Of a DNA stretch of 64,000 nucleotides, positions 8,854 to 18,700 are shown one piece after another. The notes beneath the pieces were generated by a model. That model saw only the letters and a list, made by a program, of their open reading frames with translations. It ran no database searches and was not told the DNA's origin. The translations under genes were made by a program, and so were the position numbers. Position 1 is the stretch's first letter; each line of letters starts with the position of its first letter. Source of the DNA: Candidatus Sumerlaea chitinivorans (GTDB lineage Bacteria > Sumerlaeota > Sumerlaeia > Sumerlaeales > Sumerlaeaceae); contig CP030759.1 of NCBI GenBank assembly GCA_003290465.1, positions 2,368,572 to 2,432,571 of the forward strand, written 5' to 3'.

Positions 8854-9768
8854 CTATGCACCGTACTTTTCCTGCACCTTCGCTGCAGGCAAGTACTCCT
8901 TCTCCATTGCCTGATACTCAGGCAAACCGACAAAATCCGTGTACTCCTTGAACGACGTGAGCCACTGCGTCTGGCCCGGCAGCGTCCCGGTGGGCGATTG
9001 TTTGAGCGCCGTAAAGAAATCACGCAGCGCCTTGTGCACCACCATAATGGAGGCGACGGGGATGGAGACGCGTCCCACGCCCATTTTCGCAAGCTCGGGA
9101 ATGGGGATCAGCTCGGTCTTCACGCCGCTCACCGCATCCATCAGGTTTACCGATAGCGGCACGGGCACCGCTTTCACCGCCGCCTCAATGTCTGCACGCG
9201 TCTTAATCGCGTCAATGAACACGAGGTCTGCTCCCGCCTCCGCATAAAGCTTGCAACGGCGGATGGCCTCCTCCAGCCCCATCGAGGCGAAGCAGTCGGT
9301 TCGCGCATTGATCACGAAATCCTTGTCGAGTTTATCGCGCACCGCCGCACAAGCGCGGATCTTTCCCACCATCTCTTCGGCGCTGATGACTTCCTTGCCC
9401 ACCATGTGGCCACACCGCTTCGGGAACACCTGATCCTCAATGTTCATGCCGGCCACACCCATCTTGATGAGCCGCTCGGTGATGTAGGCCGCGTTGACGG
9501 CATTGCCGCCGCCGGTGTCAATATCCGCCATCACGGGGATATTGACGGCCTCCGCGATGTTCCAAGTGATGTCGAGGATATCCTTCATCTGCACGAGCCC
9601 GACGTCGGGCTTTGCCAACAACGAACCTGCCAGCCCAAACCCAGAAATCTGGATCGCCTCGAAGCCGCAGGATTCGATGACTTTCGCGCTAAACGCATCG
9701 TAACAGCCGGGCACCACCACCGCCCGCCGTTCCATGATCGCCTTGCGCAGGACTGCACTCTTCTTCAT
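8854..9768 (-). CDS. Isocitrate-lyase/PEP-mutase superfamily lyase (methylisocitrate- or dimethylmalate-lyase type)
   Basis: The 304-residue product is a PEP-mutase/ICL-family TIM barrel: VPGCYDAFSAKVIE, metal-site Asp residues in MADIDTGGGNA, and the KRCGH catalytic loop with its Cys in FPKRCGHMVGK. KRCGH is typical of 2-methylisocitrate lyase and relatives, whereas isocitrate lyase normally has KKCGH. The ATG at 9768 is chosen because AAAGGACAG lies just upstream; the longer frame to 9918 overlaps the neighbouring dehydrogenase gene. Such enzymes cleave a C-C bond in a 2-hydroxy-polycarboxylate to give pyruvate or glyoxylate plus a second acid. The operon partners supply a dehydratase and an oxidative decarboxylase, so these probably form one pathway. 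Confidence 0.85.
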   Translation of the reverse strand: MKKSAVLRKAIMERRAVVVPGCYDAFSAKVIESCGFEAIQISGFGLAGSLLAKPDVGLVQMKDILDITWNIAEAVNIPVMADIDTGGGNAVNAAYITERLIKMGVAGMNIEDQVFPKRCGHMVGKEVISAEEMVGKIRACAAVRDKLDKDFVINARTDCFASMGLEEAIRRCKLYAEAGADLVFIDAIKTRADIEAAVKAVPVPLSVNLMDAVSGVKTELIPIPELAKMGVGRVSIPVASIMVVHKALRDFFTALKQSPTGTLPGQTQWLTSFKEYTDFVGLPEYQAMEKEYLPAAKVQEKYGA

Positions 9769-9865
9769 TTTCCTGTCCTTTCTTTGCTCTAACGCACGAT
9801 GGATCTTTTTGCCAACACGCGTGGGGAAAAACCCCAGATCAAGCTCACTTTTCAGCCGGTGTTGC

Positions 9866-10960
9866 TCATAGTTCCGCGGCAATCGCGCGAGCCATATCAA
9901 GTGTCGAGGCGTTGCCACCCATGTCGTAGGTGCGCACTTCGCCCTTCGCGATCACCTTTGCCACGGCCTGATCAATCCGCTGTGCTTGCTCGGTGCAGCC
10001 CAGCCACTCCAGCATGAGCTTCGCCGCCAGAATGGTTGCGACGGGATTGACTTTGTAGAGCCCTTCGTACTTTGGAGCGCTTCCGTGGGTCGGCTCGAAG
10101 ACCGCGACTTTCTCGCCGATGTTGCCGCTCGAAGCAAAGCCAAGTCCACCCACCATTTGCGCGCACAGATCCGAAATAATGTCGCCGTAGAGATTCGGCG
10201 CTACCAAGACGTCGTAATTGAACGGATTCTTCAGCAGCCACATGCACAGCGCGTCGATGTTCGCATCGTCGCTGGCAATGTCCGGGTACTCGCTTGCCAC
10301 CTCTTTGAAGACGCTGAGGAAGAGACCATCGGTTGCACGCACGACGTTGGCCTTGTGCACACACGTGACCTTCTTTCGCCCATTTTTGCGCGCCCATTCA
10401 AACGCCGCCCGGATGATGCGCTCGCTTCCGCGCCGCGTGTTGACCTTGAGCGACACCGCCGCCTTCTCGGGAATCTTTGCAAACTCCGGCAACTGGCGCA
10501 AATTTTCGGGGAACTCATTAAACTCGATCCCAATGTACAAATCTTCCGTGTTTTCGCGGAACACCACCAGATCAATTCCCTCGCGGTAGTTCAGCGGATT
10601 GCCGGTGTAAGCTTTGCACGGGCGGAAGCAAATGTAGAGATCAAAAAGCTGCCGCATCCGCACGATGGGACTGCGATACGTCAGCCCTTTGTCGCGCAGC
10701 TCCGGCGCCAGCTCCTCCGCCGCCTGTTTTGCGGGTTTCGAGGTGATCGCCCCGAAAAGCGCCGCATCGCAAGTCTTCAGGAGTTCAATCGTACGCGCCG
10801 GCAGCGCGTCGCCCTCTTTCTTCCAAAATTCCCAGCCGATGTCTCCGTGATGGTACTCGGCCTCAAAACCCACCGCATCGAGAACGATCCGCGCGGCTTC
10901 CAGAACTTCCTTCCCGACACCGTCGCCGGGGAGCCATGCGATCTTGAACTTCTTGCCCAT
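9866..10960 (-). CDS. Isocitrate/isopropylmalate-type beta-decarboxylating dehydrogenase
   Basis: The 364-residue product matches the ICDH/IPMDH superfamily: PGDGVGKEV at the N terminus, the substrate-binding RSPIVRMRQLFDLY helix, VVFRENTEDLYIGIE, the catalytic Lys region CVHKANVVRATDGL, NLYGDIISDL with metal-binding Asp, and EPTHGSAPKY. Length and sequence suit NAD-dependent isocitrate or homoisocitrate dehydrogenase rather than dimeric NADP-ICDH of about 415 residues. AGGAGGCGG lies just before the ATG at 10960. It is the first gene of the operon, so its upstream region carries the promoter. Isocitrate is the most likely substrate but isopropylmalate, homoisocitrate or tartrate are possible. 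Confidence 0.85.
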   Translation of the reverse strand: MGKKFKIAWLPGDGVGKEVLEAARIVLDAVGFEAEYHHGDIGWEFWKKEGDALPARTIELLKTCDAALFGAITSKPAKQAAEELAPELRDKGLTYRSPIVRMRQLFDLYICFRPCKAYTGNPLNYREGIDLVVFRENTEDLYIGIEFNEFPENLRQLPEFAKIPEKAAVSLKVNTRRGSERIIRAAFEWARKNGRKKVTCVHKANVVRATDGLFLSVFKEVASEYPDIASDDANIDALCMWLLKNPFNYDVLVAPNLYGDIISDLCAQMVGGLGFASSGNIGEKVAVFEPTHGSAPKYEGLYKVNPVATILAAKLMLEWLGCTEQAQRIDQAVAKVIAKGEVRTYDMGGNASTLDMARAIAAEL

Positions 10961-11156
10961 TACCGCCTCCTACTGTGATTGAGATGAGATGTGTGGTGCT
11001 CTGCTCCTCGCCGCACCCGTGAACGTTGGGAAGCCTCTCTGCGCAGAAGCGATGTGCTTGGCAAGCTACAGTCTTCCGGCAGCGTTTGCGTGCCCAACCC
11101 TTACGTCGAGTGCGAAGGGGCAAAAATTTCGTAATCAAGGAAAATCTGTCCGGGAA

Positions 11157-11170
11157 TTGATCCCGATCAA
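11157..11170. promoter_or_regulatory. Perfect inverted repeat upstream of the tricarboxylate operon
   Basis: TTGATC-CC-GATCAA forms two 6-bp arms around a 2-bp centre, about 197 bp upstream of the dehydrogenase start and 80 bp past the stop of uvrA. The size suits an operator for a dimeric regulator. The link to the operon is by position only. The remainder of the 290-bp gap shows no gene. Confidence 0.3.
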
Positions 11171-11250
11171 CCCATCGGCCGCATCGGTCCGCACCAGTCC
11201 GCCAGAAGATGCATCTGGAGCCGTTGTCGCGTCCCCTCTTCCCACGTAGT

Positions 11251-14187
11251 TCAGCCGGAATTCGAGAGAATGGGTCGCAGGTAATGCCCGGTGTGGCTAT
11301 GTGGCTCCGAAGCGATCGCCTCGGGCGGACCTTGTGCCACCAAAAACCCTCCCGCATCGCCACCCTCCGGGCCAAGGTCAATGATCCAGTCCGCTTGCCG
11401 AATCATCTCCAAATTGTGCTCGATAATGAGCAGGGAATACCCCCGCTCCACGAGCTGCCGAAACACGCGCGCGAGCACATCGAGGTCCGCGAGGTGAAGA
11501 CCCGTCGTGGGCTCGTCAAAGATCATCAGCGTCCGCTCGCCCGATTTCGCCACATCCAAGTACGCGGCAAGCTTCAGGCGTTGGGCCTCACCGCCAGAGA
11601 GCGTCGCCGTGCTTTGCCCCAAAGTCAGATAGCCGAGCCCGACCCGACGCAGGGGCTCGAGCTTGCGCGTGATGGCCGGAAACTCCGCAAAAAACTCCAC
11701 CGCATCGTCCACCGTGAGGTCCAGTACCTCCGCAATGTTCTTGCCGCGCCACCGCACCTCCAGCACCCGCGGCATGAAACGCTTCCCACCGCAGATCTCG
11801 CATGGAAGCGTGACTTCCGCGAGGAAATGCATGTCGTAGGTGACCACCCCCGTACCCTCACACGTCTCGCAACGCCCGCCCGCGACATTGAAGGAAAATG
11901 CGGATTCCCTGAGCCCAGCCGTGCGCGCCTCACGTGTCTGCGCAAACAGCTTACGGATGGGATCGTAGGCCTTCACGTAGGTCACTGGATTCGACCGCAC
12001 GGATCGTCCGATCGGTGTCTGATCAATGAGAATGATCTCATCCAAATGCTCGAACCCCTCGATCCGCTCGCAGCGCCCCACCTCATCCACCGGCTCCTTC
12101 TTGTAGCGCAGCCAGTTGCGGTAAAGCACTTGATGGACAAGCGTCGACTTGCCGCTTCCTGACACGCCGGTGACGCACACCCACTTGCCGAGAGGAATTT
12201 CGACGGTTAGGTGCTTGAGATTGTGCTCGCGTGCGCCATGAATCACAAGGCGCCGCGCCTCGCCTTCGCTTACTCCCATGCGCGCGCGACGCGAGCCCGC
12301 TTTTGCTGTCGGCTTTGGCGGGCCGCTGCCCAGACTTTCCTGCCGACGGTCACCCAACGCGCGCGCCAGCCCTTCCCATCCTCGGCGCAAATACTCGGCC
12401 GTGAGCCCTCTCGCCCCGTCCTCCAGCAATTTCGCGGGTGGCCCCTCGAAAACGACTTCCCCCCCGTGAGAGCCCGCGCGTGGCCCCAAATCAATGACGT
12501 GGTCCGCGCCGAGAATAATCTCGGGGTCATGCTCCACGACGACCACCGTGTTTGCGTTGTCGCGCAAATCGCGTAGGATCTCCAGCAGCCGGTGTGTATC
12601 GCGCGGATGCAGCCCCACCGTCGGCTCGTCCAAGACGTAGAGCGTATCGGTGAGCGCTGTCCCAAGGGCCGTCGCGAGATTGATCCGCTGCGCCTCCCCA
12701 CCCGAGAGCGTGCGCGTCTGCCGATCGAGCGTTAGGTAGCCTAGCCCCACACGCACCAAATAAGTGAGTCGCGAGAGAATCTCCCGCCAGATTCGCCCGA
12801 TCAGAGCCTCCTCCGCATCGGTCAATTCCACGCGAACGAAGTCCTCGAGTAACTCCCCGATCGAGCAGCGAGTCAGTTCCGCGATCGTGCGCGGCGGGCA
12901 CGTTGCCCGCGCTGGAGCCCACTTCACCGCCAGCGCTTCCGGCACGAGTCGCGCCCCATGGCACTTCGGGCACACCGCAAAGCCACGGTAGCGCGCGACA
13001 AGAATCCGCGATTGCACCTTGTAGCGCTCCTTCTCCAACCAATCGAAGAACGCCTGCAGCCCCTCAAAGCGCCCACATCCGTAGAGCAGATTGTTCCACT
13101 CGCGCGGCGTAAACTCCGCCAACGGCTTATCCCACGGAATATCCTTGGGGTCGGCAGTTTCGCGGATCCATTTGTAGCTCGCGCGGTACGACGGCGTATT
13201 GAAGGGCGCAATCGGGTGCTGACGCAACGTTAGCGAGCGATCGGGAATCACCTTGTCCCAATCCACGCCCGTCACCCGACCAAACCCGTGGCACTCCGGG
13301 CATGCCCCCACCGGCGAGTTGAACGAGAAGAGCAGCGGCTCGGGACGTGGAAACGTTCGCGCACAGCGGTTGCAGCGAAAGCCGGCGAAAAACACCCACG
13401 GCTGGGGCGGCGGCGCGGGCCCCTCGCGCGCTTCGCCCTGCCACCAGATTTCGATCCGGCCATGCCCCGCGCGAAACGCTGCAGCCACGCTGGAACTTAG
13501 GCGTTCGCGCTCCTCTTCGCTGACCACAAGCCGATCCATGAGCAGGCGCACAGACTCGGCGCTCAGCGCCCCCTCGAGCTCGGCACCAAGCGCAGGATCC
13601 AGATCCACGACCTGCGGGCGGCCGTCTGGCCCCAGCACGAGCACGCGCCCGTAGCCCGCGCGCACCAGCTCCGCCGCCAGCTCACGCGCTCCCACCTCCG
13701 CCTTGCGCTCGAACGGCGCCACAATCCACACCCGACACCCCATCAGCCGCCTCAGCACATCCTCCGTCACCGACTCCGGCGTATCCTCGCGCACTACCTC
13801 GTTGCAATCAGGGCAGATCGTCACCCCGGCTTTCGCATAAAGGAGGCGCAGGTAGTCGTAGATCTCCGTCGCCGTGCCGATCGTCGAGCGCGCATTCTTC
13901 ACGCTGTTCTTCTGCTCGATCGCGATCGCCGGTTGGATGTTGTGCACCTCGTCCACGTCCGGACGCGCCATCTGTTCGATAAACTGCCGCGCGTAGGTCG
14001 AAAGGCTCTCCACGTAGCGCCGCTGCCCCTCCGCAAACAGCGTGTCGAATGCCAGCGAGCTTTTGCCGCTCCCCGACACCCCCGTAATGACCGTCAGCGC
14101 CCGATGCGGAATCCGGACCCGAATTCCCTTCAGGTTGTGCGTCCGTGCCCCGATGATTTCCGTAAATCTCTCCACGCTGAAAAGCAT
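11251..14187 (-). CDS. uvrA: Excinuclease ABC subunit A (UvrA)
   Basis: The 978-residue product has two ABC modules. Module one has Walker A GVSGSGKSS at residues 36-44, zinc-finger Cys pairs, a signature LSGGEAQRINLA and Walker B LYVLDEPTVGLH. Module two has GVSGSGKSTLVHQVL, the UvrA C-terminal zinc finger (CETCEGTG to CEICGG), LSGGEAQRLKLAAYL and MIFDEPTTGLH. UvrA dimers scan DNA for bulky lesions, load UvrB and start nucleotide excision repair. A Pro/Lys/Gly-rich linker near residues 618-638 makes it slightly longer than the usual 940. AIEQKNSVKNARSTIGTATE replaces the more usual IDQKTTSRNPRSTVGT version, so it falls in a divergent UvrA subgroup. uvrB is not in the window. It is divergent from the YHS-like gene. 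Confidence 0.95.
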   Translation of the reverse strand: MLFSVERFTEIIGARTHNLKGIRVRIPHRALTVITGVSGSGKSSLAFDTLFAEGQRRYVESLSTYARQFIEQMARPDVDEVHNIQPAIAIEQKNSVKNARSTIGTATEIYDYLRLLYAKAGVTICPDCNEVVREDTPESVTEDVLRRLMGCRVWIVAPFERKAEVGARELAAELVRAGYGRVLVLGPDGRPQVVDLDPALGAELEGALSAESVRLLMDRLVVSEEERERLSSSVAAAFRAGHGRIEIWWQGEAREGPAPPPQPWVFFAGFRCNRCARTFPRPEPLLFSFNSPVGACPECHGFGRVTGVDWDKVIPDRSLTLRQHPIAPFNTPSYRASYKWIRETADPKDIPWDKPLAEFTPREWNNLLYGCGRFEGLQAFFDWLEKERYKVQSRILVARYRGFAVCPKCHGARLVPEALAVKWAPARATCPPRTIAELTRCSIGELLEDFVRVELTDAEEALIGRIWREILSRLTYLVRVGLGYLTLDRQTRTLSGGEAQRINLATALGTALTDTLYVLDEPTVGLHPRDTHRLLEILRDLRDNANTVVVVEHDPEIILGADHVIDLGPRAGSHGGEVVFEGPPAKLLEDGARGLTAEYLRRGWEGLARALGDRRQESLGSGPPKPTAKAGSRRARMGVSEGEARRLVIHGAREHNLKHLTVEIPLGKWVCVTGVSGSGKSTLVHQVLYRNWLRYKKEPVDEVGRCERIEGFEHLDEIILIDQTPIGRSVRSNPVTYVKAYDPIRKLFAQTREARTAGLRESAFSFNVAGGRCETCEGTGVVTYDMHFLAEVTLPCEICGGKRFMPRVLEVRWRGKNIAEVLDLTVDDAVEFFAEFPAITRKLEPLRRVGLGYLTLGQSTATLSGGEAQRLKLAAYLDVAKSGERTLMIFDEPTTGLHLADLDVLARVFRQLVERGYSLLIIEHNLEMIRQADWIIDLGPEGGDAGGFLVAQGPPEAIASEPHSHTGHYLRPILSNSG

Positions 14188-14457
14188 TTACAACGATCTC
14201 CGTGCTTTTGTCCGATCGCGCCTCCCAATCCGCACGTTCCCCCCGGCTGCCCACCCTATCCCACAGGCGCCGACGCGGAAGCGATGCCATCGCCGCCGCA
14301 GGCATCGTGCTGCCCTGCCCTCAATCTTCCCGTTGACACATCACCCCCCGGAATGCTTGACAAATAGCACCGGAATGGTCTCCTCTTGGCACAGCCCTTG
14401 CTCAGGATAGAAGGGATGAAAGTGGTTGTCCCAAATTCAAACGTTACGAGGTGCATC

Positions 14458-15021
14458 ATGAATTCGTCGTCGCGCAGCAATCTAATGTCGCTCCGCACTG
14501 TGGGCCTTCGGTTTGATTTCTCAGGCTTACCCAACCGACTCACCGCTCGCATCTCCGCGCTCTTAGTCGCTCTCGGCCTTTGCGCCTTCGCCAGCCCGCG
14601 CGCCTTCGCCGAGGAAGGGCAGGCAACCACCAGCACGCTGACGGATGACTACCCGCTCACCACCTGCATTGTCATGGTAGGGCAGAAGCTTGGCCGTGGC
14701 GGGAAAGGTCACGTGGTGAACTACGAAGGGCGCGAGGTGCGCCTCTGCTGCAAAAAGTGCGTGAAGGACTTTAACGCCAACCCCCAGAAGTATCTCCCGA
14801 TCCTCGACGCCGCCGTGATCGCCAAGGAAAAGCCCAACTACCCCCTCAGCACCTGTGTCGTGAGTGGCCAACCTCTCGACCCAAAGAGCGCCGTGGATTT
14901 TGTCTACAAGAACCACCTCGTGCGCTTCTGCTGCGCCGACTGCAAAGCCTCCTTCCTCAAGGAGCCCGACAAATTCCTCGGCCAACTCACCAGCGCGCGG
15001 ACGCAACGAACAAAACAGTAA
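14458..15021 (+). CDS. Secreted protein with two YHS/TRASH-like Cys motifs
   Basis: The product has an N-terminal signal segment (LTARISALLVALGLCAFA, ending near FAEEG) and then two similar modules. Each starts with YPL-TTC or YPL-STC and ends with a CC-x2-C cluster: VRLCCKKCVKDF and VRFCCADCKASF. The arrangement resembles YHS and TRASH domains, which bind heavy metals such as copper. GAGGTG at 14448-14453 supports the ATG at 14458 (187 residues); an upstream in-frame ATG at 14416 is possible. The promoter region has two TTGACA hexamers at 14333 and 14357 without a clear -10 box. Metal binding in the envelope is inferred; no copper transporter is adjacent. Confidence 0.65.
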   Translation: MNSSSRSNLMSLRTVGLRFDFSGLPNRLTARISALLVALGLCAFASPRAFAEEGQATTSTLTDDYPLTTCIVMVGQKLGRGGKGHVVNYEGREVRLCCKKCVKDFNANPQKYLPILDAAVIAKEKPNYPLSTCVVSGQPLDPKSAVDFVYKNHLVRFCCADCKASFLKEPDKFLGQLTSARTQRTKQ

Positions 15022-15056
15022 GGGAGATTGAACTGCGGGAGTCGAAGCCTGGTATG

Positions 15057-15080
15057 CCAAGAAGCGCTTTCGCTTTTTGG
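15057..15080 (+). terminator. Stem-loop after the YHS-like gene
   Basis: CCAAGAAGCG (15057-15066) pairs with CGCTTTTTGG (15071-15080) around a CTTT loop; the only non-Watson-Crick pair is G-T. It lies 36 bp past the stop of the YHS-like gene. The T-rich tract is part of the 3' arm, so it is a reasonable but not textbook intrinsic terminator. The following 215 bp to 15295 show no gene. Confidence 0.45.
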
Positions 15081-15295
15081 ATCGATCAGGTTTATGACTC
15101 CTCGTCGAGGGTCATTGCTTTCATTAATAGTTACGAGTCTGTCGAAGCCTGTCGCATGCGTGTTTCGCTTAGGGATCTCGCAAAGCTGCAACATGGCCAG
15201 AGTCGTTGAGCGAGATCAGGGTGACCCATTCACCACGATCCACCGCAACGCTCTTGAACAGCATGAAATTCCAAATTGCGATCTTCGTGAGGTCT

Positions 15296-15508
15296 TCAGC
15301 CAACTCCCGGCACGGACTCAAATTGCACTCCCTGGTGATCGCTTTGCGGAGCCCGTTTTGAGAGGTAGAGCATTTCGATCCCCACAATATGATCCTGCTC
15401 GTCGTAGTCTTAGATGATACCGGGCGAAACCTCCTCTGAACGGACCGAGGGCGAGTCGTTTAAACTCAGGTAGAACGCGTCCGCTTCGTGATCTACTTTC
15501 AACTTCAT
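15296..15508 (-). pseudogene. DUF2283 protein gene interrupted by a stop codon
   Basis: Read from the ATG at 15508, the frame gives MKLKVDHEADAFYLSLNDS..., the characteristic DUF2283 start (MK-K-D-EADALYI-L), then SEEVSPGII, a TAA at 15410-15412, and continues in the same frame with DYDEQDHIVGIEML to a TGA at 15296. Intact members read PGIILDYDE-G-IVGIEIL, so the TAA replaces one Leu codon (TTA to TAA needs one change). AGGAGGA just upstream is a strong ribosome site. The start overlaps the stop of the DUF4258-like frame (ATGA at 15505-15508). DUF2283 genes often sit beside DUF4258 genes as presumed toxin-antitoxin or accessory pairs. A read error rather than true decay is possible. Confidence 0.7.
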
Positions 15509-15755
15509 GGGATTGTCCTCCTACGATCGAAGAATACGGTAACCCCCCGGACTGGTGTGCTCTTCGTGTTAACAATCACACGCAGCACACGATCACCGAA
15601 TTCAGGAATGCACCCAAGCCAATGTTCCAACTCCGGGGCGTTCGGATCAGCCTCGATCGCCCCTGGCGGGTTTAAAACGCGTTCCAGCAACCGGATTGAA
15701 CTTGCCGCTTCCCGACTACATCGTATGCAGGTTTTGTCAACACGTACTTTATCAT
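15505..15755 (-). pseudogene. DUF4258-like (RelE-fold type) gene with a frameshift
   Basis: The ATG at 15755 opens MIKYVLTKPAYDVVGKRQV, then the frame shifts: continuing in the other frame from 15698 gives IRLLERVLNPPGAIEADPNAPELEHWLG..., ending in VTVFFDRRRTIP and a TGA at 15505. Inserting a single base at about 15698/15699 restores one 83-codon protein matching the DUF4258 pattern (KRxIP-x-WLERVL, PELEHRLG-IPE-G-RVLRVIVN, VVTVFFDRR). The ATG is 4 bp past the stop of the Mod gene, so it is the next cistron of the restriction operon. With the damaged DUF2283 gene behind it, both members of the pair carry one lesion. Confidence 0.65.
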
Positions 15756-15759
15756 TACT

Positions 15760-18700
15760 TCACAGCTCGATCACCTTCAAGCTCTCGATCCCGCGGTCGT
15801 CCACCACCTTAATTGCTATGCGTCGGTCCTTGCCCGCCTCGAACGGCAACGAGACCGTGCCTCGGTATTTCTCGATCAGGCTTTCGTCAATCTCCGCCTT
15901 CAGGCTCCTTTTCACACGCGCCCACCCTTCATCGTCCCCAGCCATCGGGAAGAAAACCTGACGCGGGTACAGGCATCGTCCGTCGTAATCCGTGTCGAGC
16001 ATCCAAAGGGCGATCTTGTCCCTGCCGCCGGATTCGATCTGGCCCGTCTTTGTGTTGAAATAGTCAAAGCCATGGACTTCCACCACGTATGTTTTCCCGT
16101 CTTCGGTCTTGCGCACCTCCACGTCCGGCTGCCCGATCAGCCAGAAGGATTCGTTGCTGGCGCGCTTCTTCTTGAGGTCGTCGGTCAGAAGGTCTGCGTT
16201 CATCTGGACTTTCAGGAACTGCATCCCCGCCAGTTCCGGCTTCATCTCATCAATATCTTTTGCCGCTTCGGGATCGAACTGGAAGGCGGCGAAGATCAGC
16301 AGATTCGGTCTTGGAACCAGCGTCCGCGCCTCTTCCCAGGCGTGCTCCACCTGGCGCTGCTCGAGCGGCGCGTGCTCGGGGCCGAAGGAGACAACCACGC
16401 GCATCGGATTGTAGGCGGGCGCCGCTTCGCGCACCCGGTCTGCGCCTTCGTCGCTGGGGCGGGTCTCGCCGTCGGCGTGCAGCCAGCGGCAGCCGGCCAG
16501 CGGTTCCAGGCGGCTAAAGTGGATATATTGCCCGGCTTTTGCGCGGATGCCGGTGCGTAGCAGTTCGTCGCGCCATTCGGCCTGGCGCAGAGTCTCGCCG
16601 GAGCGGGCAATGGAGGTGTCGGCAGGTTCGGGCTTGGGCTCCAAGATCTCGTCCACCGACTTGACCACCGGAGCCGGCACGGCCTCCACGGTGAAGGGAC
16701 CCGTCACGCGCACCTTCTTGCGGTCCACGTAAGGTTGGTCGTAAAGCGTCTCCTGCGGCGCGTGCCGGGCGATGGCCTCGTCCATCGCTTTCTGCATGGC
16801 GCGGCGAGCGGAGTGGAACTGAGTGAAGAGTGGATAGTGAGTAGTGTTGAGTTGCTTGAGGATGGATTCTTTCGTGGCAGCGTCGGCTTCGACATGCAGT
16901 TGCGCGGTAAAGTCTTCCCATGTGTAAGGCACTTCCCACTCAACCAATTCGTTGACTTTGACCACTTGGCCGGAGGGCATGGTAAAGGTGGCGCTGTCGG
17001 GCGCGGAAAAGTCCACGAAATGCCCAGCGCGGCCACCCTGGGTGACTTTGAACTTGATGGGCTGGCCTTTGAGCGCCGCGTTGAGGTCGGCCAAAGCCCG
17101 CTCGATGGCCGGGTGCATGCGGGCGTAGATGCCGTCAATTTCCGGGTTGTTGGCGATTGACTTGAGCGTGACATGGGGCACGGTTTTATACTTGAAGCCG
17201 CTGCCCACGCCCTCTTCGGGGTGCGCCAGCTCGTAGTAGTCGAAGACCGCGGTCATCAGGCGCTGGCGGGCGATGGCGATCGCCACGCGCGAGGTGTCGC
17301 AGGTGATCCAGCGCCGGCCCCACTTTTCGGCGACGTAAGCGGTGGTGCCCGAGCCGCAGGTGGGATCGAATACCAAGTCGCCCGGGTCGGTGGTCATCAG
17401 GACGCAGCGTTCGACAACCTTCTGAGTCGTCTGAACAGAATATTGCCTTTCTTGGAAGCTGCTGCTGGTGTCCACCCAGTTGTTGACAAGTGGCCTTGCA
17501 ATGAAGTCGTGGAAATACCTGACGTAGGCCAAGCGTCCTCGCGACGTGGGTTCCAATCGTCCAGCCCATAGTAAGCGCGTCATTGCTTCTGGGTACTTCG
17601 CCTTCCAATGTTTGTTAGCTCCAGGAAGGAATTTCTGTCCAAATGCGAGCAATGGCTGGTCCGCTGAAGCCGCACCGTCAGATGTTGTGTTGTCTAAAGA
17701 AAATATCCGCGTATCTCTCGATAGTGACGAAGGGTCACCTAGTTCAGCATCCGTCAATGCCCTTCGTTTTCCGTCTGGACTCTCAGCGTATCTATACGTA
17801 GTTCCTCCTGCCTCCCCAATGTTCTTTGGAATATAGAGTGACCTGCATTTGATGTTCGCCGAGTCCCGCGCATACCAAACCAAATAGTCTGATACAGAGT
17901 CGATTGTCGCACCACTGAAGCCGCTGGTCTTAGCGAAAGTAATTAGGCTCACGAAATTCCCCACGCCAAACACCTCATCCATCAAACAGCGCACCAGGTG
18001 CACGTTTTCATCACCAATCTGCACAAAAATGCTGCCGCTTTCGGTGAGGAGTTCCCGCGCCAAGAGCAGCCGGTCGCGCAGGTACGTCAGGTAAGAATGG
18101 ATGCCCAGTTCCCAGGTGTCGCGGAAGGCCTTGATCTGCTCCGGCTCGGCGGTCAGGTCTTCGTCCTTGCCGTCCTTTACGTCGCGCTTGTTGACGAAGG
18201 GCTGGAAGTTGGAGCCGTACTTGATGCCGTAGGGCGGGTCGATGTAGATCATTTGCACCTTGCCGGCCATGCCCTCTTTTTCCAGCAGCGAGTTCATCAC
18301 CAAGAGGCTGTCGCCGGCAATCAGGCGGTTGGACCAGCCGTGCTTGTGTTGGTAGAACTCGATGGCTTCGCGCAGGGGCTCTGAGCGCTCTTGCTCGAAC
18401 AAGGGGAGGGTGAGTTGGACGGGCTCGTTTTGGCCATTGCGCTTGCGCACCGCCTCGATGATCGTGCGCGGGTCGATGCGCTCGTGAACGTGCAGCGAGA
18501 CCGTCGGCACCTCGAAGGACGTGTGCTCAGCCTTGCCCGCCCAGTTCAGGTAGGGCTCCTGTGCCTTCTTGAGCTTCTGGAGCACAGCCTTGGCTTCTTC
18601 CAATGTATCGGCGGCCAAGCCACGCTCGATTTCCGCCGCCAGCTCATCGCGCACCTTGCGGGGGTCGAAGTTGAGCTCGGGCGCAAGATGCGGGTCGTAG

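Noticed and set aside
7913-10978. Long plus-strand frames (for example 7913-8914 and 9986-10978) opposite the tricarboxylate operon
   Set aside because: They are antisense shadows of well-identified enzyme genes and have no motif of their own.
15041-15151. An 11-base direct repeat GTCGAAGCCTG at 15041 and 15141
   Set aside because: Two short copies 100 bp apart with no other shared sequence are compatible with chance and do not mark an element.
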